The notes under the pieces are model-generated. The model was not told the DNA's origin. It worked only from the letters and a program-made list of their open reading frames with translations, and did no database searches. From Pedinophyceae sp. YPF-701 (Eukaryota; Chlorophyta; Pedinophyceae), in the NCBI GenBank assembly GCA_916048055.1, contig CAJZHL010000001.1, forward strand, positions 1,364,001 to 1,428,000: DNA of 64,000 nucleotides, written 5' to 3'. Shown here one piece after another: positions 44,601 through 57,174 of this stretch. The translations under genes were made by a program, and so were the position numbers. The first letter of the stretch is position 1, and each line of letters begins with the position of its first letter.

Positions 44601-47600
44601 GCCGGAGAAGTGGGACATCATCACGCGCAAGTCCGGCGACCGCACGTACACCGACAGGGTCCGTCTGGTGATCATCGACGAGATTCACCTCCTACATGAC
44701 GGGCGCGGGCCGGTCCTGGAGAACATCGTGGCCAGGACGGTGCGGCAGATCGAGGCGACGCAGGAGATGACGCGGCTGGTCGGGCTGTCGGCGACGCTGC
44801 CGAACTACGAGGACGTCGCGGCGTTCCTGCGCGTGAAACCCGACAAGGGGTTGTTCTTCTTTGACAACAGCTACCGGCCGTGCCCGCTCGAGCAGCAGTT
44901 CATCGGCGTGACGGTGCGCAAGCCGCTGCAGCGCTTCCAGCTGCAGAACGAGATCTGCTACGAGAAGGTCCTCGAGCGCGCAGGGAAGCACCAGGTTCTG
45001 ATATTTGTGCACTCGCGCAAGGAGACGAGCAAGACGGCCAAGTTCCTGCGCGACCAGCTGCTGAGCAAGGACCAGCTCGGGCGCATGATGAAGGACGACA
45101 GCGCGACGCGCGAGATCCTCCAGGCCGAGGCCGAGGACACCAAGAGCGCCGACCTCAAGGACCTGCTGCCGTACGGCTTCGCGACGCACCACGCGGGGAT
45201 GTCGCGCGTGGACCGCACGCTGGTCGAGGACCTCTTCGCGAACGGCCACGTGCAGGTCCTCGTCTCGACGGCCACGCTCGCGTGGGGCGTCAACCTCCCC
45301 GCGCACACCGTCATCATCAAGGGCACGCAGGTGTACAACCCCGTCAAGTCCGCCTGGGACGAGCTGTCCATGCTGGACATGATGCAGATGCTCGGGCGCG
45401 CGGGTCGCCCGCAGTTCGACTCGCACGGCGAGGGCATCATCATCACGGGGCACTCGGAGCTTCAGTACTACCTGTCCCTCATGAACCAGCAACTCCCCGT
45501 GGAGTCTCAGATGGTCAAGCAGCTCGCGAACTCGCTCAACGCCGAGGTCGTCCTCGGCACCGTGAGCAACCTCAAGGAGGCGGCCAACTGGCTCGGGTAC
45601 ACCTACCTCTATGTTCGCATGCTGCGCAACCCTAGCTTGTACGGTGTTCCGATCGACGCGAGCGCGTCGGACCCGATGCTGCGCGACTGGCGCATGGACC
45701 TCGCGCACTCGGCCGCGGTGCAGCTCGACCGGCACCAGCTCATGCGGTACGACCGCCGCACCGGCAACTTCCAGGTCACGGATCTGGGGCGCATTGCGTC
45801 GCACTACTACGTCACGCACGACACGATATCGACGTACAACGAGCACCTGCGCCCGACGATGGGCGAGATCGACCTCCTCCGGCTCTTCGCGCTCTCGGAC
45901 GAGTTCAAGTACATTCTCGTTCGCGAGGAAGAGAAGATGGAGTTGGCGAAGATTATCGAACGCGTGCCGATTCCCGTCAAGGAGTCGATCGAGGAGCCGA
46001 CGGCGAAGATCAACGTGCTCCTGCAGGCGTACATCTCGCGGCTGAAGCTCGACGGGCTCGCGCTGGCCGCCGACATGGTGTACGTGACGCAGTCGGCCGG
46101 GCGGCTCATGCGGTGCATCTACGAGGTGTGCCTGCGGCAGAACTGGGCGCAGCTCGCCGAGAAGGCGCTGAACCTGTGCAAGATGGTGTCGCGGCGCATG
46201 TGGGCCAGTCAGACCCCCCTGCGTCAGTTCAAGGACATCCCCGCCAACATCCTCCAGTCGCTGGAGAAGAAGGAGATCCCCTGGGAGCGGTACTACGACC
46301 TCTCGTCGCAGGAGCTCGGCGAGCTCGTCCGCGCGCCCAAGGTCGGCAAGTCCCTGCATCGCCTCGTGCACCAGTTCCCGCGTGTGCAGCTCTCGGCGCA
46401 GGTGCAGCCCATCACGCGCAGCGTCCTCAAAGTCGACCTCAGCATCACCCCGGACTTCCAGTGGGAGGAAAAGGTGCGCGGCCCCGTCCGCCAGACACGC
46501 GCGCACAACGCACGAAACACACCCGCCTTTCGCGCACGCGGTGTTGTTCGAGCGCGCCCTGACGCATCGGTGTCACCCGCGCTGCCGCGCCCCGCAGGTG
46601 CACGGGTTCGTCGAGCCGTTCGTGATCGTCGTCGAGGACGCCGACAGCGAGCTCGTCCTGCACCACGAGCCTTTTATGCTCAAGATGCAGTACGCAGAGG
46701 AAGACCACCACGTGTCCTTCACGGTGCCGATCCAGGAGCCCGTGCCGCCGCAGTACTTCGTCCGCGTCGTCTCCGACCGCTGGCTGCGCTGCGAGGCTCA
46801 GCTGCCCATCTCGTTCCGGCACCTCATTCTCCCCGAGAAGTTCTCGCCGCCCACGGAGCTCCTCGACCTGCAGCCGCTGCCGCTCTCCGCGCTGCGCAGC
46901 GCGGACTTCGAGGCGCTCTACGCCGGGCCCGGCACGCCGAACATCTCGCGGTTCAACCCGATCCAGACGCAGTGCTTCCCGGCGCTGTTCAACACGGACG
47001 ACAACTGCCTCGTGGCGGCGCCGACCGGGTCCGGGAAGACGGTGTGCGCGGAGTTCGCGCTCCTGCGGATGATCCAGCGCGCGCTGAACGGCGAGTGCGC
47101 GGCGCGGTGCGTGTACGTCGCGCCCAAGGACGCCCTGTGCGACGAGAGATACCAGGACTGGTCTGCCAGGTTCGGAAAGGGCCTTGGTCTCACCGTGCTG
47201 CGGCTGACGGGCGACCCCGCCGCGGACGTCAAGCTCCTCGACCGCGGCAACATCGTCATCGCGTCCCCGCAGCAGTGGGACGTCGTCTCGCGCCGCTGGC
47301 GCCAGCGCAAGGCCGTGCAGGACGTGGCCCTGTTCATAGTCGACGAGCTCCACCTCCTCGGCGGGGAGGGCGGGCACGTGCTCGAGGTCTGCACGTCGCG
47401 CATGCGCTTCATCCGGCACGAGCTCGAGAAGCCGATCCGCATCGTCGGGCTGTCGTCGTCGGTGGCGAACGCCCGGGACCTCGGCGAGTGGCTCGGCGCG
47501 CCGCAGCAGGCGCTCTTCTCGTTCCACCCGGGCGTGCGGCCGGTCCCGCTGGAGTTCCACATCAAGAGCTTCGACACGCTGCACTTCGACGCGCGCATGC

Positions 47601-49441
47601 AGGCCATGTCCAAGCCGGCGTACAACGCCGTCGCGACGCACGCGGGGTCGGACAAGCCCGTGCTGGCCTTCGTTCCGACGCGGAAGCACGCGCGCCTGCT
47701 CTGTCTCGACCTGCTCACCTTCGCGGCCGCGGACGGCGAGCCGAGCAAGTTCCTCAAGTGCTCAGAAGAAGACCTGGAGCCCTTTTTGGCGAAGATCAAG
47801 GATCCGGCTCTCAAACACGGCCTCCAGTACGGCATCGGGTACATCCACGACACCATGCCCGCGGCGGAGCGCGGTGCGGTGCTGTCGCTCTTCGACGCCG
47901 GCGCGATCCAGGTGCTCGCCGCCACGGCCGCCACGTGCTGGGGCGTAGCGCCCGCCGCGCACCTGGTCATCATCGCGGGGACCCAGTTCTTCGACGGAAG
48001 CGGGCTCGGCGGCGCGGACTACCCCGTCGCGGACCTGCTGCAGATGATCGGGCGGGCGTCGCGGCCCGGGAAGGACGCGGTCGGGAAGCTTATGCTGATG
48101 TGCGCGAGCACGAAGAAGGAGTACTATAAGAGGTTCTTGTTCGAGCCTGTTCCGGTGGAGAGCCACGTGGACCACTCGCTGCACGACCACTTCAACGCGG
48201 AGATCGTGACGCGGACGATCGAGAACATGCAGGGCGCGCTGGACTGGCTGACGTGGACGTTTTTCTACCGCCGCCTGAGTCAGAACCCCAACTACTACAA
48301 CCTCGCCGGAAACACCCCCCGGCACGTGTCCGACCACCTCTCCGAGCTCGTCGAGGCCACGATGAGCGACCTCGAGCAGGCCAACGCCATCGCGGTCGAG
48401 TACGAGACTGTCGACGGCGCCGAGCAGGACCTCCTGACGCCGCTCAATCTCGGGAAGATCGCCGCGTTCCACTGCGCGAGGTACACCACGATCGAGCTCT
48501 TCGGGTCCAGCCTCCAGGCCAAGACCAAGCTCCGCGGCCTGCTCGAGATCCTGTGCGCCGCCACGGAGTTTGCCACCCTCCCGATCCGGCCTGGCGAGGA
48601 GGACGCCGTGCGGAAGCTCGTCGCGCACTCCCCGATCACGATCGCGTCGCAGAAGTTCACGGACCCGCACGTCAAGGCCAACGCCCTGCTCCAGGCGCAC
48701 TTCTCGCGCACGCCGCTGGCGGGCGACCTCGCCGCCGACCAGCGCGCCGTCGTCCGCGGCGCCAGCCGCCTCCTCGGCGCCGTCGTCGACGTCATCGCCA
48801 GCAACGGCTGGCTCTCGCCGGCCCTCGCCGCCATGGAGCTCTCCCAGATGGTCGTCCAAGGCATGTGGGAGCGCGACCCCGTGCTGTTGCAGCTCCCGCA
48901 CGTCACGCGCGACCTCGCGGCGCGCGCCAAGGCGATCGGCGTGGAGTCGGTCTTCGAGCTGCTCGACATGGAGGACGCGGACCGCACCAAGCTGCTCAGC
49001 ATGGACGCGGGGCAGCTGGCGGAGCTGGCGCGCGTGTGCAACAGGTACCCGGACATTCAGCTGGCGCACGACGTGGCGGACAAGGACGAGCTCGAGGCCG
49101 GCGGGATGGTGTCGGTGATGGTGGAGCTGGAGCGGGAGTGGGAGGGGGAGTTGCCGCCGGTGGACTCCCAAAAGTACCCCGGGACGAAGGACGAGTCGTG
49201 GTGGCTCGTGGTGGGCAACCCGGCGACGAACGAGCTGCTCAAGATCCGGCGCGTGTCGCCCGTGCAGCAGCTGCGCGTCAAGCTCGACTTCGCCGCGCCG
49301 GCCACCCCTGGCAAGCACAAGCTGGTGTTGTACTTCATGTGCGACTCCTACTTGGGGTGCGACCAGGAGTACGAGTTCGAGGTGGAACTGAAGGAGGGCG
49401 AGGGCGGGGAGGACAGCGACGGCGACGCGGACATGGACTGA
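41688..49441 (+). CDS. BRR2: BRR2 (SNRNP200) U5 snRNP RNA helicase
   Basis: Six exons are modelled: 41688-41750, 42157-42323, 42569-42779, 42869-43411, 43744-46473 and 46598-49441 (2,185 aa; family ~2,140-2,170). The N-terminus [13 protein letters not shown] joined to [20 protein letters not shown] is specific for BRR2. Cassette 1 has [11 protein letters not shown] at ~526, [33 protein letters not shown] and [20 protein letters not shown], followed by a Sec63 unit. Cassette 2 has [16 protein letters not shown] at ~1,379 and [16 protein letters not shown], with SSSVAN replacing SAT, then its own Sec63 unit. It ends in a long acidic tail. Known role: ATP-driven unwinding of U4/U6, activating the spliceosome; cassette 2 is a regulatory pseudo-helicase. 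Four of five introns start GTGCG. It is the largest gene here and pairs with PRP2 downstream on the same strand. Confidence 0.97.
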
Positions 49442-50054
49442 GCGCCTGGGCCGCGCGGGGGAACAAACACTCAAGCACCCCATGCATGACTTGATTGGAT
49501 GGAAACAGCGCTCTCGGTGGGTGTGAAACGCGGATGGCGCGGCTGTGTGCTGCCTGGTACTGACTGTGCGAGGCCACTAGGCGTTCGAACAGGAGCGAGG
49601 CCGGTTGCTCTTGCACAGTGCGCCGCAGGTGTGTGCGCCTTGGCAGGGGGCTGCAGGGCACCTTACGCGCGGTGAGGCTATGTGCGCATGACGGTGGCGG
49701 CGCGTAGAGCGGTGATGTGCTGCTGGCCAGCGCCGCATGTGCGCCCCAGGGTTGAGTGGCCCGGCCTGCGTCAGTGGGGGGGGCAGGTCGTCCGAGACAG
49801 TCGCAGCTGCGGGGCTCTTTGCGTTTGTGACCAACGAGATCGGTAGAGAACGGCCCGAACGTCGCGCCCGAAGAGAACTCGGCAGAATCCTGCTCACGCG
49901 CGGTTGTTCGCCTCGCGAGGCCCGACGGTGTCTGTGCGCCTCGCGCGCGCCAGTCATGCGCCCTTCGCGTCGCTCCTGGGGCATCAGAGACTAGACGCCG
50001 CCAACCGGACGATCCTCGTGCATCAGGTCGGGCGGAGAGGCCCACGTTGCCGCG
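49442..50054. promoter_or_regulatory. Intergenic stretch between BRR2 and PRP2
   Basis: 613 bases, both genes on the plus strand. BRR2 3' UTR then PRP2 promoter by position; nothing else recognised. Confidence 0.4.
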
Positions 50055-53000
50055 ATGTCGGACAAGGAGCTGCGGAAATGGGTGGGCGACCAGCTGCACT
50101 CGCTCGTGGGTGAGTGAGAATGCGCCATGTGCACTCGCGCGTGGAACGCTGTAGTACGATGAGTGCTTTCCGCTGCTGGACACGTGACTTGGCTGCCGCT
50201 TGCAGCGGAGGCGCTGGTGCTCCTGTGCTGGTGTTCTCCGGCCGAGGCGCGCGCTCGCATCCCGAGAGGCCACTTGCGCTTGGGTCGGTGCATCGACTCA
50301 ACGTCCAGCTTTGTCTGTGCACCGCGTCGTGTCGGAGACTCCGTGCGGACAGGCGGTGGGTGACCAGCCTCCTCTGAAAGCACGCGCTCGCTCCGTTCGC
50401 GCAGGATTCTCCGAAAGCGCGCTTGCGAGCTACGTCTGCGCGCTCGGAAAGAAGCACAGCAGCCACGCCGCGCTCGCTCGGGAGCTGCAGGAACAGGTGT
50501 GCGGCACCACACAGACCTGCTCTCCTCTTCAGTCCACGCATTGCATGTTTGCCAGTGCCGGATGACACGCTCCTCCTGTGCAGCGCTCTGCCCCTTGCCC
50601 ACAGCCTGAGCTGGCAGCGCCAGAGCGCACCGCGCGCTCCTTCTTGGCAGCATTACTTCATTACCTCCCCAGTCATCACAGGCTGCATTGTTGCGCGTCC
50701 CAACCGCACGGCGCGCCCCGTCGACCGCAGGGCCTCCCGAAGAGCGACGCAACGGAGAGGTTCGCCCGCGAACTCATGTTCCGCGTCCCGCGCGCCAGCG
50801 TCGGGCAGAGCGGGTACAAGAAGGATCTGATAGCAGGCGCTGCGGCCGTGAAGAAGAACCAGGGATACGGCCTGCTCAAGGACGACGACGACGACCTGCT
50901 CATGGCCCCGGTGGACGCTCCCGCCGCGAAGGTGCGGGCCGCTCGCCTCCTGTGCTGCCCGCAAGGGGTGCGCGCGTGTTTGTTTGCGTGCGTTCGAGAG
51001 AAGGGCGCGGCGTGTGCGAGCGTGTGCAGCCTGAGAAGGTGAAGAAGAGCAAGAAGGACAAGAGCGAGAAGCGCGACCGCGAGAGGGAAAAGGACAAGGA
51101 CCGACGCAGGGAGGGGGGGGGAGTTGATGGGCGGGAGCGCGACAGGGAGGCGGGGCGCGACAGCGAGAGGCGGAGAGAGGAGCGCGGGAAGGATGGGAAG
51201 CGGATTCGGCGCGCGGGCGACGAGCTCGACGGCGCGGGCGGCGACGACGACGTGGCTGTGGCGCAGGTGCTGTCGCGCCGCGGTGACAGGCGGAAACGCA
51301 AGTGGGAGGAGGACGCGGAGGAGGACGATGAGGCGAAGCAGGAGGCGGAGAAGCAGGCGGAGATGGACAGGTGCGCAGGCCGTCACCCCGACATTCACCA
51401 CCCACGAAACAGCTGTCGTTCTCTGCTTCGGACGCGCCCGCTTCCGCACCTCTCCGCCCCTGATCACACGCCATCGAGCTATCGCTCTCAACCCCCGGGC
51501 TGCGCTCGTGGTGCGCCGTCCGCGTCGCCCCGTTTGCGACCACAGCGTCGCCATCGCCGCCCCGCGCAGGGACGTGGAGGAGCGCAAGGCGTTCGAGGAG
51601 CGTCTCAAGGCGCGCGACGACGCGAAAACGGCCAAGCTGATGGAGAAGAAGCTCTCGCGCGAGGAGCGCGAGGACCTCGAGCGGCGCAAGTACGACACCG
51701 AGGAGCAGCGGCGCGAGCTGGTGCCGAAGCTGCGCGAGCTGTCCCGGCAGGACTACCTCAAGAAGCGCGAGGCGCAGAAGCTCGAGCTGCTGCGGCAGGA
51801 GATCGCGGACGAGGAGGCGTTGTTCGGCAACGAGGAGCTGACGGCGAAGGAGCGCGCCGAGCTGGACCAGAAGCGGGAGCTGCTGCGGCTGGCGGAGGAG
51901 CGCGCGGAGAAGCTGCGGGAGTTCGAGGAGCGCGAGGAGTACGTGATGCCGGAGGACTACGACGGCGACGCGGAGAAGAAGAAGGCGGCGCTGGAGGGCA
52001 AGTTGGGAGAGGCGGCGGGGCGGTATGAGGGGGTGCGCGGGAAGAAGAAGGACGCGGACGAGGCGACGCCGTGGCAGGAGCAGGCGACGTGGGAGAGCGA
52101 GCAGATTCGGAAGGCGACGATGCGTGTCGGGACGGCCAAGGTTCCGGACGCCGCGAAATATGATTTGGTGTTTGACGACTCCGTGGACTTCGTGCGGGAC
52201 CAGCTGCTGGCAGGGGAGGGCGACGACGAGGACGAACTGTCGCGTGCCGAGAAGCTGCGGCAGGCGAAGCTCGCGGCGATCGCGGACGAGCGGGAGCGCA
52301 TGGCGGAGGCGCGCAGGCAGCTGCCGATGTTTCCGTACCGCGAGCAGCTCCTCGACGCGATCGCGGAGCACCAGGTCATCATCATCGTCGGCGAGACGGG
52401 CTCCGGGAAGACGACCCAGATCCCGCAGTACCTCCACGAGGCCGGGTACACCAAGGCGGGCAAAGTTGGGTGCACGCAGCCGCGGCGCGTGGCGGCGATG
52501 AGCGTGGCGGCGCGCGTGGCGCACGAGATGGGCGTGAAGCTCGGGCGCGAGGTCGGATACTCGATCCGCTTCGAGGACTGCACCAGCGACGACACGATCG
52601 TCAAGTACATGACGGACGGCATGTTGCTGCGGGAGTTCCTGGGCGAGCCGGACCTGGCGTCGTACTCGGTGATGATGATCGACGAGGCGCACGAGCGCAC
52701 GCTGCACACCGACATCCTCTTCGGGCTGGTCAAGGACGTGGCGCGCTTCCGCCCTGACCTGAAGCTGCTGATTTCGTCCGCGACACTGGATGCGGAGAAG
52801 TTCTCGGAGTACTTCGACTACGCGCCGATCTTCCGGATCCCCGGGCGGCGGTACCCCGTGGAGATCCTGTACACCAAGGCGCCCGAGGCGGACTACCTGG
52901 ACGCGTGCGTGGTCACCACGCTGCAGATCCACGCGACGGAGCCGATGCCGGGGGACATTCTGATCTTTCTGACGGGGCAGGAGGAGATCGAGGCGTGCGA

Positions 53001-54252
53001 GGAGGAGCTCAAGCGGCGCACGCGCGGCCTCGGCACCAAGATGGCCGAGCTCATCATCTGCCCCATCTACGCCAACCTGCCGTCCGACCTGCAGGCCAAG
53101 ATCTTCGAGCCGACGCCGGAGCGGGCGCGCAAGGTGGTCATCGCGACGAACATCGCGGAGACGAGCCTCACGATCGACGGCATCAAGTTCGTGATCGACC
53201 CGGGCTTTGCGAAACAGAATAGTTACAACCCGCGCACGGGGATGGAGGCTCTGGTGGTCACGCCCGTGTCGCGGGCGTCCGCGCTGCAGCGCACGGGGCG
53301 CGCGGGGCGCACGTCCGCGGGCAAGTGCTACCGCCTGTACACCGCGTGGTCGTACCACAACGAGCTCGAGGAGAACACAGTCCCGGAGATCCAGAGAACT
53401 AATCTTGGAAACGTGGTCCTCATGCTCAAGTCCCTGGGCATCAACGACCTGATGTCGTTCGACTTCATGGACCCGCCGCCCTCGGAGACGCTCCTGCGCG
53501 CGCTCGAGCAGCTGTACGCCCTCGGAGCGATCAACGACCGCGGCGAGCTGACCAAGCTCGGGCGGCGCATGGCGGAGTTCCCGCTGGACCCGATGCTGAG
53601 CAAGACGCTGATCGCGAGCGAGAAGTTCGGCGTGACGGAGGACGTTGCGACGATCTGCGCGATGCTGACGTGCGGCGGCGCGATCTTTTACGCGCCAAAG
53701 GACAAGAAAGTGATCGCCGAGAACGCGCGGAAGAACTTTTTCCGGTTCGGCGTGGGCGACCACATCGGGCTGATGAAGGTGTTCACCGCGTGGGCGGAGA
53801 CGGACTTCTCGTCGCAGTTCTGCTTTGAGAACTTCGTACAGATCCGCACCATGAAGCGCGCGCGCGACGTGCGCGAGCAGCTGGTGGGGCTGATGGAGCG
53901 CGTCGAGATTCCGCTGGTGTCGGACCCGGAGAACCACGAGGGGATCCGGAAGGCGATCGCGGCGGGGTTCTTCTACCACACTGCGCGCCTGACGCGGTCG
54001 GGCTCCTACCAGACGGTCAAGACGCCTCACATGTCCGTGCACCTGCACCCGACGTCGGGACTGATCGAGGACCTCCCGCGCTTCGTGGTGTACCACGAGC
54101 TGGTGCAGACGACCAAGGAGTACATGCGGAACGTGTCGGAGATCAAGCCGGAATGGTTGGTGGAACTGGCGCCGCATTACTACTCGCGGCAGGACATTCA
54201 GGACATGTCGAAGAAGAAGATGCCCAAGGGCGCGGGGAAGGCCGCGGACTAG
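50055..54252 (+). CDS. PRP2: PRP2 / DHX16 DEAH-box splicing helicase
   Basis: Five exons are modelled: 50055-50109, 50405-50496, 50731-50931, 51030-51370 and 51570-54252 (1,123 aa), all phase-consistent. The N-terminus [19 protein letters not shown] matches DHX16's start. A Lys/Arg/Glu-rich charged region follows, then REYxxKRE-like [18 protein letters not shown] and [16 protein letters not shown], typical of DHX16. The helicase core has [15 protein letters not shown] at ~503, [20 protein letters not shown] at ~600, [29 protein letters not shown] and [19 protein letters not shown]. The OB-fold end is [20 protein letters not shown] and [10 protein letters not shown]. Known role: drives the first catalytic remodelling (B-act to B*), displacing SF3b. 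The SF3b subunit SF3B4 is encoded 20 kb upstream. It converges on MFAP1 with ~200 bases between stops. Confidence 0.95.
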
Positions 54253-54452
54253 GGCGCAGCTGTGACGCTGTGCGCTGCGTTGAGCGGTCCGGAGGAGGAG
54301 AACTGAAGTTTTCGTAATTCGCTGACCTACAGGCACCCTCGCCGCGGGGAGTTTCGTGTGCACCGTTTGATTGGCCGCTTATAGGGGCGCGTTCACCGCG
54401 CGGGCGCGGGCCTAGAAGTGATGGCGGTCAGGAGCTTTACAACACCATCGAT

Positions 54453-56692
54453 TCAGGTCTTGAATTTCTTCGGTTTCGAGAATATCTGTTCGGCCCCGGC
54501 GCGCTTGCCCTGACTCAGCATGCGCTGCTCCGTCTCCCGGCGCGCCCACGGGCTGTTCTTGTCCGTCGTGTCCTGGTCCAGCAGGTGCGTGTACTTGGTG
54601 CGCCCCCGCCGCCCGAAGTTCCGCACTTGCATCACCTTTGGCAACAACGTCTTGTCGTGCCGGTCCATCCCCGTCGCCTCCGTGTAGTCCCGCTTCAGAA
54701 TCTCGTCCGGTCCCTCGTCCTCCCCCTGCACCGCACCCGCACATACACACGCACTCAACCTCGCAGCCCCAACCCATCATGCAACAACAAAAGCACGCCG
54801 CTGCCCAAGTTGTCATCCACAACCGCATGCGTCGCGCAGGCCCTCGGCGCGCAGGTTCGGCAGGACGTGCGCCGCACCGTTCCGTCGGCGCCCGATTGGA
54901 AGAACGCGCCCTTGTGCCAGTATTTCTGCAGGAACTTCATTTTCCCTTTCTTCTTTTCTCCGAGGTCCTTGTCTCGCTGGGCGAGGTAGGCTTCGCGCTC
55001 CTCGTCCGTCATCCGCCGCAGCTTCTCCCGCTCCTCCCGCTCCTTCTCCTTGCGCTCCACGCGCTCGACGTCCCTGCACAGCGCGCCGAGTCTGTCGCCG
55101 TCATTACCCCCCCACACACACACCGCCCCGTCGCCAGCGCGCAAGGCAGGCGCGCCGCGACATGACTCCCACACAGACACGGCGCTGAGCCGCGCGGACG
55201 ACGCCACAGCACGCGGCACCAGAGCAACGGGCGACGCTTGGGCTGTAATGCAGCTGTGGGGTCTCGCCTCTGAATGCGCGCGAGCTCGCGCTTTCGCCAC
55301 GCCTCGAACGCCTCCGTGTCGTCCTCGTCGTCCTCCGTGTCCACGTCGTCCTCGTCCCGCAGCGGCTGCTCCCCCGCCGCCGCCTCCGCTGCGTCCTCCG
55401 CACGCAGCTGCTCCGCCACCATCCGCCGCGTCTCCTCGCGGCGCTGCTCCGCCAGGGCCTCCGCGGCCGCCTCGGCCTCCTCCTCGCGCCTGCGCTCCTC
55501 CTCCTGCCTCCGCAGCGTCTCCCGCTGCTGCTTCGAAACAAACACCGGCCGCACGAGGCCCGCGGTGCCCGGCGCGCCGTCGTCGCTGTCCGTCTCGTAC
55601 TCGGACGAGTCAGTCTCCTCCTCCTCCTCGCCCTCGCTCCCCTCCTGCGCGAGTCACGTGCGCCGCTGGTGACGTTCGCTGCCGCCATGCCCCGTCACGT
55701 GCGCGTCCAGCGCCAGGCCGGCTTGCAGGTGCCGGGGCTCGGCGTTGCGAGGAATCGGCAGGGCATGCGACGGGCGGAGAGCGCGGGGAGTCTGACGGGC
55801 TGCGGCGACGTGGTGCGCACCTGTGCGCGTGCTAGTGCCTCCTCCTCTTCTTTCCGCCGCTGCAGCGCCCGCGCCTTGATTGCTGCGCGCCGCCGCTCCA
55901 TCGCCTCCTCGTCCTCGTCCTCGTCTTCCTCGGATTCCGATTCCGACGCGGTCTGCGGGCGCAGGGCGGGGAGCTGTGTTGCGCTGCCCGCTTGCGTGGG
56001 AAAGAGGCGCACTTCGTCGGCGCGCGAATGCGCGAGCTGTGACCAGGGGTGCTGCAATGCAGTTGCGCGTCGCACAGCGAGGGAGAGCGGCGCAGTGCGT
56101 CGCGAATCGCTAGGGGAAGCCCCTCAACGCACCTGACGGCCCCGGCGGACAATGGCGGCCTGTGCGACGCGGCGGTGGCTCGGCTCGTCCTCCTCGTCAT
56201 CGTCTGCGGGATGGGAGAGATTTCCGCGTTCGGGCGCAAGCCACGCGCGGGGCCTGGCGACGAGGACACACCAAGAGTGCAAGCAAAGCGCAGCTCGACG
56301 GCCAGGCGCTCGTCCGCGCGACGTGAGGGAGCTAGCCGGTGTGACAGAGATCATGGAGCAACCAACCGAGGCGCGAAACCGCGACTGGACTCGCGCACGG
56401 GCGCGCGCGCACCTGGGCTCTCTGCTTGCTGGAGTCGCCGCAACCGCGGGTCGTCCACCTTCCGCACGATGACGGGGGCGGCGACGTCCGTCGTCATAGG
56501 CTCTTCGTCGTCCTCCGACCCCGAAGCATCCTCCTGCTCCCTGTTCGCGTCCACAGGCTCCTGCTCTTCCTGCTCCGCCCACTTCGGCGCTCTCCCGGGC
56601 CAGTAGCGCGCTACTTTGGTGGCCTGTACCCGCCCGCGCGCCTGATCCTTCTCCGAGAACCCTCCCCCGGCGCCGGCGACGGCGCCGCTCAT
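54453..56692 (-). CDS. MFAP1: MFAP1, spliceosomal B-complex protein
   Basis: Six exons are modelled: 56692-56413, 56203-56133, 55952-55821, 55644-55268, 55073-54878 and 54725-54453 (442 aa; human 439). The protein is almost wholly charged: [36 protein letters not shown], an acidic [33 protein letters not shown] followed by [27 protein letters not shown] and [20 protein letters not shown]. It ends in [34 protein letters not shown] and [11 protein letters not shown]. These are the conserved MFAP1 blocks. Known role: the spliceosome B complex, with PRP38, SNU23 and SMU1; the old name microfibrillar-associated is historical. Intron 4 (55074-55267) has donor AG|GCGAGA. An alternative GT donor 50 nt on would insert residues into the conserved RELxRIxRDxEE block, so GC-AG is preferred. 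Confidence 0.92.
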
Positions 56693-57174
56693 GGCTGCGA
56701 CTCCCCGGCCACCACTAGAGCTCCCCTCGTTGCAAGCCCCGCATGAAACGCGGACCTCAGGCCCTCTGTCGCGCCCCTTTCCGCGCACACAAGGACTCTC
56801 CGGTGCGCGGTGTCCCAGGTGCTCCCGCACAGCGCCTCCGTTCACGCCGCGCGGTGCGTCAGTCTCAGCGAGCTTCTACTCGTCGCGACTCAGGCGGGCA
56901 GCGCAGTACACCCCCCTTGAGCGCCGCGAGCAGATTGTGCGAGGCCTCGCCTGGACAGAGGCTCCATCGGCGAAGCAGGTCCTGGGAGTCGCGCTCGAAC
57001 CGCTGCTGGACCATCGTACGTCGAAACAGCGGGGCGGTGAAGAACGAGCAATCAATTCTTTTGCACGAGGGTGCACGTGCCGCTTGTGCACGGTCGCGGA
57101 GAAGCCGCAGACGTGGCAGTCTGTCCGGTCTGGCGCCGGGAGCCCTCGCGCCGCCTGGCGGGACGTTGCCTGTG
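56693..57174. promoter_or_regulatory. Divergent intergenic region MFAP1 / JmjC-like gene
   Basis: 482 bases between divergent starts; no TATA box or repeat seen. Confidence 0.45.

Noticed and set aside
44692-46506. 604-codon minus-strand open frame
   Set aside because: Antisense of BRR2 cassette 1.
50653-54363. 1,236-codon open frame on the minus strand
   Set aside because: Antisense of PRP2, whose helicase motifs fix the true strand.
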